Shown here one piece after another: positions 1 through 5,944 of a stretch of DNA of 7,337 nt (positions are counted from its first letter, which is position 1; each line of letters opens with the position of its first letter). Source of the DNA: Bacteroidales bacterium (GTDB lineage: Bacteria; Bacteroidota; Bacteroidia; Bacteroidales; Muribaculaceae); contig SFLG01000083.1 in the NCBI GenBank assembly GCA_004553485.1, positions 1 through 7,337 of the forward strand. Reading direction: 5' to 3'. The notes beneath the pieces were generated by a model that was not told the origin of the DNA, searched no databases, and was given only the letters and a program-made list of their open reading frames with translations. The translations under genes were made by a program, and so were the position numbers.

Positions 1-55
1 AGGACGACAAGTAACCCCCTCCTGCCCCCGCCGTAGCGGCCTCACCGCCGCCCCG

Positions 56-93
56 CACCAAGAGTGCCGCCCCTCCGGGCGGCACTCTTGGTG
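56..93. terminator. Strong GC-rich hairpin, candidate terminator
   Basis: Arms at 56-72 (CACCAAGAGTGCCGCCC) and 77-93 are perfect 17-bp reverse complements around a 4-nt CTCC loop. There is no T-run after the stem on either strand, so the strand is not fixed. The frame at 3-14 reads Asp-Asp-Lys-stop, so a + strand gene may end just inside the window edge, and this hairpin would be its terminator. That is inference from position. The hairpin has the same build (long perfect stem, tiny loop, no U-tract) as the one at 3006-3038, which supports a shared terminator role. Confidence 0.6.
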
Positions 94-102
94 TATACAT
101 GG

Positions 103-192
103 GCCCGTTGCCCCGGCGCCCGTTGCCCCGGAGGGCCGTTTGTGCCGGCGCCCGTTGCCGGGGGCGGCCGTTTGTGCCGGCCGTTTGTGCCG
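103..192. repeat. Interleaved short GC-rich direct repeats
   Basis: Two repeat words alternate. GCCCGTTGCCCCGG occurs at 103-116 and 118-131, and its core GCCCGTTGCC recurs at 150-159. GGCCGTTTGTGCCGG occurs at 134-148 and 166-180, with a further copy lacking the last base at 179-192 that overlaps the previous one by 2 bp. The array sits in non-coding DNA and ends 1 bp before the palindromic element at 194-227. The open frames crossing it are products of base composition and have no recognisable protein character. Its function is unknown. Confidence 0.75.
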
Positions 193-193
193 T

Positions 194-227
194 CACCGTT
201 ATCGGTCGAGCTCGACCGATAACAGTG
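194..227. repeat. Perfect 26-bp palindrome with extended arms
   Basis: Positions 198-210 (GTTATCGGTCGAG) are exactly reverse-complemented at 211-223 with no spacer. After one C/A mismatch, three more bases pair (CAC 194-196 with GTG 225-227). A spacer-free palindrome of this length could be a dimer-protein binding site, a cruciform or RNA hairpin, or part of a mobile-element or intergenic repeat. Nothing in the window decides between these. Confidence 0.7.
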
Positions 228-229
228 TT

Positions 230-260
230 GCCTGCCCCCTTTCGCCGGGCCGGGGCAGGC
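230..260. other. GC-rich hairpin
   Basis: GCCTGCCCC (230-238) pairs perfectly with GGGGCAGGC (252-260) across a 13-nt loop. It begins 3 bp after the palindromic element and is followed by an almost pure G/C stretch at 261-300 rich in self-complementary GGCGCC, GCCGGC and CCCGGG words. It is one of a chain of hairpins, with no assigned role. Confidence 0.5.
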
Positions 261-303
261 GTGGGCGCCGGGCCGGCGCCGGCCCGGGCCGGGCCCGGGC
301 ACA

Positions 304-336
304 GTAAAGACGGGCCGCGGGGGCAGTCCGTCTTAC
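304..336. other. Hairpin in intergenic tract
   Basis: GTAAAGACGG (304-313) pairs with CCGTCTTAC (328-336), giving nine base pairs with one bulged A and a 14-nt GC-rich loop. No T-run follows on the + strand. On the minus strand the stem is followed by only mixed sequence, so a terminator role is not supported on either strand. Confidence 0.4.
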
Positions 337-367
337 ATAGCATCCCGAATGGGTACCTTCTGGCGGC

Positions 368-393
368 GCGGCGGTGCTCCGGAGTACCGCCGC
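368..393. other. Near-perfect hairpin centred on CTCCGGAG
   Basis: GCGGCGGT (368-375) pairs with ACCGCCGC (386-393), followed by a G/T position (376/385, a wobble pair in RNA) and the self-complementary centre CTCC/GGAG (377-384). It marks the boundary between the GC-rich repeat tract and the lower-GC leader of the downstream gene. It could be a terminator for leftward or rightward transcription, but there is no T-tract. Confidence 0.45.
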
Positions 394-574
394 CTGCCAT
401 CGTAGAGAAAAGAGATGAGAATTAGCTTTTTCTGCTCTGCAGTAAGTGACATCGTTTCAGATGCCCGACAAGGTGAATTTCTGATTCAGCTTACTGCCTG
501 TAGGCTAAAGTATTCGCCCAAGCCCCAGAAAGTTGTGTGCAAATACACCCTTCGGTCAATTTTTGCTACAAAAT
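394..574. other. Lower-GC intergenic leader with a distant inverted repeat
   Basis: I see no gene here. Base composition changes sharply from the GC-rich tract to roughly balanced or AT-rich sequence. The one structure I can see is an 8-bp perfect inverted repeat, GCAGTAAG (439-446) and CTTACTGC (490-497), 43 nt apart, with a shorter inner pair CAGA/TCTG. It lies upstream of the predicted transcription start, so it would not be in the leader RNA of the downstream gene. It could be an operator or a remnant of a repeat. Confidence 0.35.
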
Positions 575-606
575 TTTGTGTGAGTGCAATTCTTTGACTA
601 AATTTG
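575..606 (+). promoter_or_regulatory. Bacteroidetes-type sigma-70 promoter
   Basis: TTTG at 575-578 and TAAATTTG at 599-606 are separated by 20 nt. This matches the known Bacteroidetes -33/-7 consensus (TTTG, 19-21 nt, TAnnTTTG). Transcription would begin near 612-615, leaving a leader of about 55 nt before the ATG at 670. The leader has a small possible stem (CGGGC 636-640 with GCCCG 648-652). The promoter excludes the upstream in-frame TTG at 604, which lies inside the -7 element, as the gene's start. Confidence 0.8.
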
Positions 607-657
607 CCTAACACAAATCTAATTGCTTTAACAAACGGGCCGAAACCGCCCGGCAAC

Positions 658-663
658 AAAGGA
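658..663 (+). promoter_or_regulatory. Ribosome binding site fixing the start at 670
   Basis: AAAGGA lies 6 nt before ATG 670. A purine-rich site like this is modest but usable in Bacteroidetes. With the signal peptide that begins exactly at this ATG, it fixes the start. Confidence 0.6.
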
Positions 664-669
664 TATCCC

Positions 670-2988
670 ATGAAAAAACTTTTACTGGCCACACTGTCTG
701 TCATTGCTGCCTTGCCGCTTTGGGCAAAAGGGACAACCTGGAACATTCAGGGCACCAATTATCATGTCGACACCACCTACCACGCCACCATCGGCCCGGG
801 TACCACACGCACCAGCGTGGTGCTCAGCCAGGGCAAGCGTCCCCTTAACATCTTCTACACCACCACCGACCTGTCCAACCCCTACAACGACGTGCGCGTC
901 GTCAAGGGCAAGGGCATGACCACGGGCTGCGAGGTGATGTCGCGCCAGGCCCTCCGCAACGACAAGGCCGGCGCGCGCTACTTCGCCGGCATCAACGCCA
1001 ACTTCTTCGCCAACCTTGCCCCTGTAGGCAGCTGCGTGGGCGACGGCATCGTCTACCGCGCCGACAATGTCGGCAAATACACCGCCTTCTACGTCACCAA
1101 GGACAAAAAGCCCGGCCTCCACTCCGGCTTCAGCGGTACCGTCTCCTTCCCCGACGGCACACTGGCCACATACACCGGCATCAACGGCTCGGTGGGCACC
1201 AACCAGACCCAGCTCTTCAACAAATACTTCGGCACCACCACCGGCACCAACGAGTGGTGCGCCGAAGTGGCCGTGGAGGTTGAGTCGGGCACCGTCGGCT
1301 ATGCCGGCCGCGCCACCCTGCGCGTTGTCTCCGAGCCCAAATCGTCCGGCAACTCCACCATCCCCGCCACAGGCTTCATCCTCTCCGGCCACGGCTCGGC
1401 CAACACCAAAATCATGAACCTCAAGGTCGGCGACCTGATCAATCTCAACGCCAACAGCGCCCTCAGCGGCCTCGACATAACACAGGTTGTTGACGGTAAC
1501 TGCAAAATTCTCGAAAATGGCGTCACCCTCAACACCGCCAACTGGGACAACATGTCGTCGGCCCTGCACCCCCGCACCGTTATCGGCTACGGCGACGGCG
1601 GCAAGAAGGTGGTGATGATGATCGTCGACGGCCGCAGCTCAATCAGCGGCGGCATGATGTACATGGAGCTTGCCGACTTGATGAAGGCCGCAGGCTGCAC
1701 CGACGCCATCAACCTTGACGGCGGCGGCTCCACCGAGCTCTACACCTCCGCCCACGGCTTCGTCAACCACCCCTCCGACGGCAACGAACGCGCCGTCACC
1801 AACTCCATCTGGAACGTCGCCACCTCCCCCGACGACAACGAAATCGCCTCCATCGCCTTCGAGCGCCAGGTTGTCGACCTCCCCGTCTACGGCTTCTACC
1901 AGCCCGTCATCTACGGCTATAACAAATACGGCGTCCTCGTCGACGCCGCCGTCACCGGCTACACCCTGTCGGCCCCCGAGGCCCTGGGCCAGATCCGCAA
2001 CGAAGGCGCCACCCTCTTTGCCGACGGCAGCGGCACACATGCCCTCACCGCCACCCTCCCCGGCGGCATCTCCGCCACGTGCGTGGTGACAGTGGCCACC
2101 GGCACACCCCACCTGCGCCTCAGCGAGGTCCTCGTCGACTCGTACCGCGACTACACCGCCGAGGTCATCACCGAGATCGACGGTCTTGAGATGCCCATCG
2201 ACAACGTCGCCCTCAGCTGGTCGAGCGAAGACGCCGCCATCGCCACCGTCGACGAAAAAGGCAAAATCCACGGCGTGGCCAACGGCAAGACCAACATCAT
2301 CGGCACCATCGGCGACATCACCCTGACACTCCCCGTCACCGTCGACATCCCCGACCACCGCTACATCCCCGCCGCCGACCCCGCCAAAATCGCTGAGTGG
2401 ACAACCAGCGGCAACAACGTCAAGGTTAACAGCATCACTCCCGTCGACGGCAACCCCTCGGCTTTTGACGTCACCTACACCGTCACCTCGTCGCGCCTCC
2501 CCAGCGCTACTATCCGCTTCAACTCGGATATGCGCGCCTTTCCCGACTCGCTGCGCGTCGTCGTCAATCCCGGCAGCTGCAAGCTCACCAGCTTGCGCCT
2601 GAGCGTCTCGCCCAAAGGCGGCAAGGCAACCCACATCACGGTCGACGCTCCCGTGGCCGATAAGGATAACGTATATTTGCTGCCCATCAAGGACTTTTTC
2701 GACATCAACGAAATCGCCAACTTCCCCGCGCAGTTTACCCAGCTGACCGTCTACACCAGCGAGCCCGTGCAGACCAACGGCACCTTCCGCGTGCAGTCGG
2801 CCAACGGCGTGTACACCGCCATCCCCGCCGATGATGCCGGCGTGACCGACATCGTCGCCGACGCCGACAATACCGCCCCGGTACGCTACTACAACCTTCA
2901 GGGCATGCCCGTGCGTCCCGCCACCGCCGGCGCCGGCGTCTATATCCGCCGCCAGGGCAACCGTTCCACCAAAATACTGATACACTGA
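670..2988 (+). CDS. Exported phosphodiester glycosidase (NAGPA-type) with Ig-like domains
   Basis: The 772-aa product starts with a signal peptide (MKKLLLATLS, hydrophobic core to about Leu17, likely cleavage after Ala19). Residues about 50-385 form a phosphodiester glycosidase domain (NAGPA, PF09992), shown by GINANFF (107-113), HPRTVIGY (300-307), DGR (320-322), the hallmark NLDGGGSTELY (348-358) and NHPSDGNERAVTNSIW (366-381). Mammalian NAGPA removes N-acetylglucosamine from GlcNAc-phospho-mannose; bacterial members probably act on glycosyl phosphodiesters of surface polymers, but the substrate here is unknown. Two Ig-like modules follow (about 390-476; a BIG2-like one at 480-560 with WSSEDAAIATVDEKG and GKTNIIG), then a beta-rich region (563-718). 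The tail (739-772: YYNLQGMPV, GAGVYIRRQGNRSTKI) resembles Bacteroidales C-terminal sorting domains, suggesting surface delivery by a type IX-like route. It is monocistronic, with its own promoter, and converges on the phage block. Codons are strongly C-ending throughout. The family call is firm; substrate and secretion route are inferred. Confidence 0.9.
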   Translation: MKKLLLATLSVIAALPLWAKGTTWNIQGTNYHVDTTYHATIGPGTTRTSVVLSQGKRPLNIFYTTTDLSNPYNDVRVVKGKGMTTGCEVMSRQALRNDKAGARYFAGINANFFANLAPVGSCVGDGIVYRADNVGKYTAFYVTKDKKPGLHSGFSGTVSFPDGTLATYTGINGSVGTNQTQLFNKYFGTTTGTNEWCAEVAVEVESGTVGYAGRATLRVVSEPKSSGNSTIPATGFILSGHGSANTKIMNLKVGDLINLNANSALSGLDITQVVDGNCKILENGVTLNTANWDNMSSALHPRTVIGYGDGGKKVVMMIVDGRSSISGGMMYMELADLMKAAGCTDAINLDGGGSTELYTSAHGFVNHPSDGNERAVTNSIWNVATSPDDNEIASIAFERQVVDLPVYGFYQPVIYGYNKYGVLVDAAVTGYTLSAPEALGQIRNEGATLFADGSGTHALTATLPGGISATCVVTVATGTPHLRLSEVLVDSYRDYTAEVITEIDGLEMPIDNVALSWSSEDAAIATVDEKGKIHGVANGKTNIIGTIGDITLTLPVTVDIPDHRYIPAADPAKIAEWTTSGNNVKVNSITPVDGNPSAFDVTYTVTSSRLPSATIRFNSDMRAFPDSLRVVVNPGSCKLTSLRLSVSPKGGKATHITVDAPVADKDNVYLLPIKDFFDINEIANFPAQFTQLTVYTSEPVQTNGTFRVQSANGVYTAIPADDAGVTDIVADADNTAPVRYYNLQGMPVRPATAGAGVYIRRQGNRSTKILIH

Positions 2989-3005
2989 TACTAAGCATAA
3001 CATAG

Positions 3006-3038
3006 CGCGGGCCCCGGAATACTATTCCGGGGCCCGTG
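3006..3038. terminator. Bidirectional terminator hairpin between convergent genes
   Basis: CGGGCCCCGGAATA (3008-3021) is perfectly complementary to 3023-3036 around a single central C, and the stem extends outward by one G/T wobble and one C/G pair. It lies 17 nt after the glycosidase stop (2988) and 27 nt before the stop of the convergent phage-block gene (3066). Its near-symmetry would serve both directions. There is no T-run, as with the hairpin at 56-93. Confidence 0.8.
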
Positions 3039-3065
3039 TCGTTCAATGGTATGTGAGTAAGACGG

Positions 3066-3488
3066 TCAGGAGAGCCAGTGCGAGTCGCGGCGGGCGGGGC
3101 AGTCGGCGACCGAGCCGTCGAGGTCGTCGAGCGAGCCGAGCACGCCGTCGGCCTGTGTCGGTAGCCCCGAGCCCGAGGAGCCCGAGCCCGCGCCGTCACT
3201 GTCGGGGCGGCACATCGCCAGCAGTGTCCACGTCAGTGCCGTCTCGAGGGCCTCGTCCGTGACGCCGTCACCTGTGACCTCGAAGGTGAGGATGTCGCCC
3301 GCGCAGCCCCTGTAGGAGAGCGCTGCCGAGCGCGACGCCAGCACTGCCGCCGCCTGCGGCACCAGGCGCCGCAGGGCCGCCTCCAGCTCCTCGCCGATGA
3401 TAATACGGCGGTCGGCAAGGATGCCGCGCACGCCGTCGATGGCATAGATGGCATCGATTACGCGACGGATGTCTACATTGACGGTCAT
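3066..3488 (-). CDS. Small phage-block protein of unknown function (140 aa)
   Basis: This is the last gene of the minus-strand phage block. The start is the ATG whose first base is 3488, because it overlaps the preceding gene's TGA in an ATGA junction, which indicates translational coupling; the longer open frame upstream lies inside that gene. Residues 1-94 look like a small folded domain: a helix-rich first half with RRVIDAIYAIDGVRGIL and EELEAALRRLVPQAAAVLASRS, then DILTFEVTGDGVTDEALETALTWTLLAM. Residues 98-109 are a Gly/Ser linker, followed by an acidic Asp-rich segment and a short basic end. There is no signal peptide or membrane segment. I do not recognise the family. Its position after the portal gene suggests a head-completion or connector accessory protein, which is inference only. 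The stop is TGA. Confidence 0.75.
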   Translation of the reverse strand: MTVNVDIRRVIDAIYAIDGVRGILADRRIIIGEELEAALRRLVPQAAAVLASRSAALSYRGCAGDILTFEVTGDGVTDEALETALTWTLLAMCRPDSDGAGSGSSGSGLPTQADGVLGSLDDLDGSVADCPARRDSHWLS

Positions 3489-3940
3489 ACGGCTTCGGCG
3501 GCGTTTTCGGTGACACCGGCGCTGCGCTTGCGCGGGGATGCCAGGCCGTTGCGGCGCAGCAGGGTTATGGCGTAGGGGATGCCGATGTAGAAGCGGGGCG
3601 CATTGCCCTCCCTGAACACCTGCATAAGGGCCTGGGGCACCGACAGCGAGCCGTCGGCGGCCATTGCCGAGGCTACGCGTGAGGCAAGGTGCGCGATGCG
3701 CAGCTGGCGCGGCTGGGCCCATTCGGTGCTGACGGAGCGTCCCTCGCGCAGCATACGGTAAATCTCGTTAAGCGCTCTCACATAGCTGATGTGAAAGCTG
3801 TCGGCGCCGCTGTAAACGGTGAGCACGGCCAGGCGGCGCGCCGACGGCTCCACCCCGCGCTGGCGCTCGGCCTCGAGCACCCGGCGGGCACGGCGCACAA
3901 AGTCGGCGTCGCGTTCTTTCATTATTGCGTTGTCATTCAT
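3485..3940 (-). CDS. Small phage-block protein with a duplicated motif (151 aa)
   Basis: The start is the ATG at 3940, which overlaps the portal gene's TGA (ATGA); the gene's own TGA overlaps the next ATG in the same way, so the three genes form a coupled string. The product is basic and mostly helical. Its N-terminus has MKERDADFVRRARRVLEAERQRG, reminiscent of short N-terminal regions in small Bacteroidales prophage proteins. Two stretches resemble each other: residues 46-57 (ADSFHISYVRAL) and 114-125 (APRFYIGIPYAI), sharing A-x-x-F-aromatic/His-I-x4-A-hydrophobic. That suggests an internal duplication or a two-lobed fold. There is no membrane segment or signal peptide. The role is unknown; a DNA-packaging or small terminase-like role is possible but not shown. 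Confidence 0.8.
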   Translation of the reverse strand: MNDNAIMKERDADFVRRARRVLEAERQRGVEPSARRLAVLTVYSGADSFHISYVRALNEIYRMLREGRSVSTEWAQPRQLRIAHLASRVASAMAADGSLSVPQALMQVFREGNAPRFYIGIPYAITLLRRNGLASPRKRSAGVTENAAEAV

Positions 3941-5256
3941 AGCTTGGATTGGTTTGAAGGTTTGAATTTTGATGGAGACGGCGCCTTCAGCGATGCCGCC
4001 AGCACGTCGCGGCGGGCGGTGAAGGCGTTGAAAGTGTCGAAGATGTCGGCCAGGGCGGCCGTCGAGTTCTGGATCTGGCTCTCGTACAGCCCCGCGCCGC
4101 CATTGCCCGAGGTGGCGCGGCCGAGCATGGCGTCGCTCACTCCCGAGACGTCCTCGAAGAGCTTCAGCTCCAGCTCGAGCAGCCGGTGCGCGCCGGCGTC
4201 GGCGCCGTTGCCGGAGAGCTGCTGGGGCAGCATCGCGCCCTTGCCGGTGATGGGGATCACGCCGTCGGCGGCACTCCACCGCTGGCATATCTCGCGCCAC
4301 GTGACATCGCGCGTCTTCTGGTCAAGCGGAAACAGCAGCACGCCCTTGGCCGAGGCGCCCATCATACGGTCGATGAGCATTATCAGGCGGTTGATGTACT
4401 TCTGCTGGTCGATGACATCCTCGACAAAGGGATGCACCTCGCCGTCAGTGTACGGGTAGAAGCGGAAGATGAACGGATGGCGGCCGTGCGCCCAGGGCGA
4501 GGCGTACTGCGCCAGCACGTCACCCGTGGGGGCCAGCCAGCGGCACTGCCAGCGAAAGGCCGACGTGTCGCCGGCGACGGCGTCGAGGGTCCACAGCTCG
4601 ATGACGCGGCATTTGCCGGCGACGGCGGGGCTGAGGAAGTCGGCGGCCTGTGTGTCCGTCGCCGTCAGGCCCTGCGTGGCGATGTCGTCGTGGCTGTAGA
4701 TGGCGGCGACTTTCTGCCGTCGGGCCGGGCTGTCGCCGCCGAAGCGGGCCATCAGCTGCGCCGGGCTCATGTCGTGCAGCATACCCACCAGCTCGACATC
4801 GTTGCCGCGCGGGTCGGCAAACTCGCCGGTGAAGAAGGCGCGCGGGCTGACGTTGTCGACCCATACGGCGGCTCCCGACGGGCGGATGTCCGGGGCCACG
4901 CGCTGGACAGCGACGCCCGAGATCAGAAATTCCTCGAGCAGGCGGCTGTCCAGCTCGGGCAGCTCGTTGACGGCGGTGACGGTGTCCGACAGATCGTAGC
5001 GTCCCTTGTCGGTGCAGAGGGTGCGGTAACGGCCCACGATGGTTTTTACGAGGCGGCGTATCAGGTTGTTGGTCAGCGGCTGCCGCCCCTGGTCCTCAAT
5101 CAGGCGCCCCTCGCTCACGTAACGGCCGTCGGCGGTGCGCACGGTGTCGCCCCACTGGTCGCCGTAGGTGAAGCGCTTGAAGCGCTCGCGCCGGGCCCGC
5201 ATGGCGTACCCGCGGTTCCAGGCCTCGCGGGCCGCGTTCAGCAAAATCATTGACAT
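3937..5256 (-). CDS. Phage portal protein
   Basis: This 439-aa protein matches the portal family I know from Bacteroidales prophages. The portal is the dodecameric ring at the capsid vertex through which DNA is packaged and ejected. Visible features are YGDQWGD (31-37), PLTNNLIRRLVKTIVGRYR (60-78), LEEFLISGVAVQ (107-118), HPFIFRFYPYTDGEVHPFVED (starting at 260), VIDQQKYINRLIMLIDRMMG (281-300), AKGVLLFP (303-310), KLFEDVSGVSDAMLGR (365-380) and YESQIQNS (391-398). The start at 5256 gives the usual charged N-terminal helix; the upstream sequence is AT-rich with no strong Shine-Dalgarno site. The gene lies downstream of the capsid gene, whereas the usual phage order is portal before capsid. The protein ends soon after TFNAFTARRD (408-417) with a low-complexity tail rich in Ser, Pro and Lys (APSPSKFKPSNQSKL). 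As far as I recall, relatives continue further, so this copy may be shortened. Its TGA overlaps the next start. Confidence 0.85.
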   Translation of the reverse strand: MSMILLNAAREAWNRGYAMRARRERFKRFTYGDQWGDTVRTADGRYVSEGRLIEDQGRQPLTNNLIRRLVKTIVGRYRTLCTDKGRYDLSDTVTAVNELPELDSRLLEEFLISGVAVQRVAPDIRPSGAAVWVDNVSPRAFFTGEFADPRGNDVELVGMLHDMSPAQLMARFGGDSPARRQKVAAIYSHDDIATQGLTATDTQAADFLSPAVAGKCRVIELWTLDAVAGDTSAFRWQCRWLAPTGDVLAQYASPWAHGRHPFIFRFYPYTDGEVHPFVEDVIDQQKYINRLIMLIDRMMGASAKGVLLFPLDQKTRDVTWREICQRWSAADGVIPITGKGAMLPQQLSGNGADAGAHRLLELELKLFEDVSGVSDAMLGRATSGNGGAGLYESQIQNSTAALADIFDTFNAFTARRDVLAASLKAPSPSKFKPSNQSKL

Positions 5257-5266
5257 GGTTGGGTTT

Positions 5267-5362
5267 TTATTTAAGCAAGCTCAACTTAAGGTTTATAGGT
5301 ATATAGGCCTGTAGCTTATCAGAGGCATCAGAGTTATCAGAGATATCCCGGTCTGCCTCACT
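5267..5362 (-). other. Gap before portal gene, or TAG-readthrough extension of the 185-aa gene
   Basis: Under the standard code this is the main part of the 106-bp gap between the 185-aa gene and the portal start, the only large gap in a block otherwise joined by overlaps or a 24-bp spacer. In frame with the upstream gene, the codons after its TAG (5363-5365) stay open for 31 codons and end at TAA (5267-5269), 10 bp before the portal ATG. The encoded stretch would run SEADRDISDNSDASDK and end LKLSLLK. It is more AT-rich and less codon-biased than the neighbouring genes, which argues for non-coding or poorly conserved sequence. An open run of this length by chance is not rare. Confidence 0.35.
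5318..5344. repeat. Three tandem 9-bp repeats, ATCAGAGNN
   Basis: ATCAGAGGC, ATCAGAGTT and ATCAGAGAT follow one another without spacing, and a fourth partial ATC follows at 5345-5347. The 9-bp period keeps frame: read on the minus strand in the extended frame it gives Ser-Asp-x repeated three times. It could equally be iterated binding sites just upstream of the portal gene or simple slippage. Confidence 0.7.
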
Positions 5363-5920
5363 CTAAAAATTTTGCAAAGGATCGAGCGGGCCCTCCGAGA
5401 TGCGTCCGGGGATGAGGCTGAGGGCGCTCTCGTCAAAGACGTACTCCTCGTCGCCGCTGTCCAGGACGGCCATTACGCTCAGCGGAACGGGCTGTGTGTC
5501 AGAGACGATGGTGAGTGTGTCGCCGCTGCGGTAGGCCCGTGGGCCGAGGGAGTTGCCGCGCACATACGGGTTGCCCGGTATGCCGGCCCAGGTGCCGTCG
5601 GCACCGTCGGTGACGGGGACGGGACGCCCCGGGCCCTTGAGTGTCAGCTCTGTCACGCGGCGTGTCTCGCGCGGCAAGGTGTACTTCCAGAACGGGCCGC
5701 CTTCGCTGCAGAGCTGCAGCCGCGAGGCGATGTCGGTGAGCACGAGATAGCGCAGGGGTGCCGTGTCGAGCAGATGCAGGTACCACTGCCGCATCTCGGT
5801 TGCCAGACGCCCAGTGACGCCGGCGCCCTCGAAGACCTCGACCGAGCTGTCGCTGCGTTCGGGGTCCAGTCCGCGGGCGCTGCGCCAATGGGACATCATG
5901 TTGTCGTGAGTTAGTCTCAT
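5363..5920 (-). CDS. Unrecognised phage-block protein between capsid and portal genes (185 aa)
   Basis: The ATG at 5920 lies 24 bp after the capsid gene's TGA, so the two are probably co-transcribed. The protein has an alpha-helical N-terminal part with ATEMRQWYLHLL (40-51) and LRYLVLTDIASRLQL (56-70), then a beta-rich, Gly/Pro-containing half with KGPGRPVPV (95-103), PYVRGNSLGPRAYRSGDTL (starting at 118) and SALSLIPGRI (165-174). No signal peptide, transmembrane segment or catalytic motif is apparent. The family is unknown to me. Position between capsid and portal suggests a head-structure or connector role, by inference only. It is the only gene in the block ending in TAG (5363-5365), the same codon that interrupts the capsid gene; read through, it would be 217 aa. 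Confidence 0.75.
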   Translation of the reverse strand: MRLTHDNMMSHWRSARGLDPERSDSSVEVFEGAGVTGRLATEMRQWYLHLLDTAPLRYLVLTDIASRLQLCSEGGPFWKYTLPRETRRVTELTLKGPGRPVPVTDGADGTWAGIPGNPYVRGNSLGPRAYRSGDTLTIVSDTQPVPLSVMAVLDSGDEEYVFDESALSLIPGRISEGPLDPLQNF

Positions 5921-5944
5921 CGCTTATGGCAACTTTTTACACGT

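Noticed and set aside
103..192. CRISPR-like array
   Set aside because: The repeats are 14-15 bp, partly overlapping, and have no unique spacers of even length.
42..425. Open frames of 86 and 108 codons in the GC-rich tract
   Set aside because: They are Arg/Pro/Gly/Ala-rich translations of repeats and hairpins, with no ribosome site and no protein-like pattern.
604..669. Upstream TTG start that would add 22 residues to the glycosidase
   Set aside because: It overlaps the predicted -7 promoter element and would bury the signal peptide. ATG 670 has a ribosome site and begins the signal peptide.
682..3003. Long minus-strand open frames (295 and 454 codons) opposite the glycosidase gene
   Set aside because: They are antisense shadows caused by strong C-ending codon bias in the + gene. 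Their translations are Gly/Val/Asp-rich with no family character.
3489..4300. Longer N-terminal extensions of the two small phage genes
   Set aside because: The extra codons lie inside the preceding genes. The ATGA overlaps at 3937-3940 and 3485-3488 give better starts.
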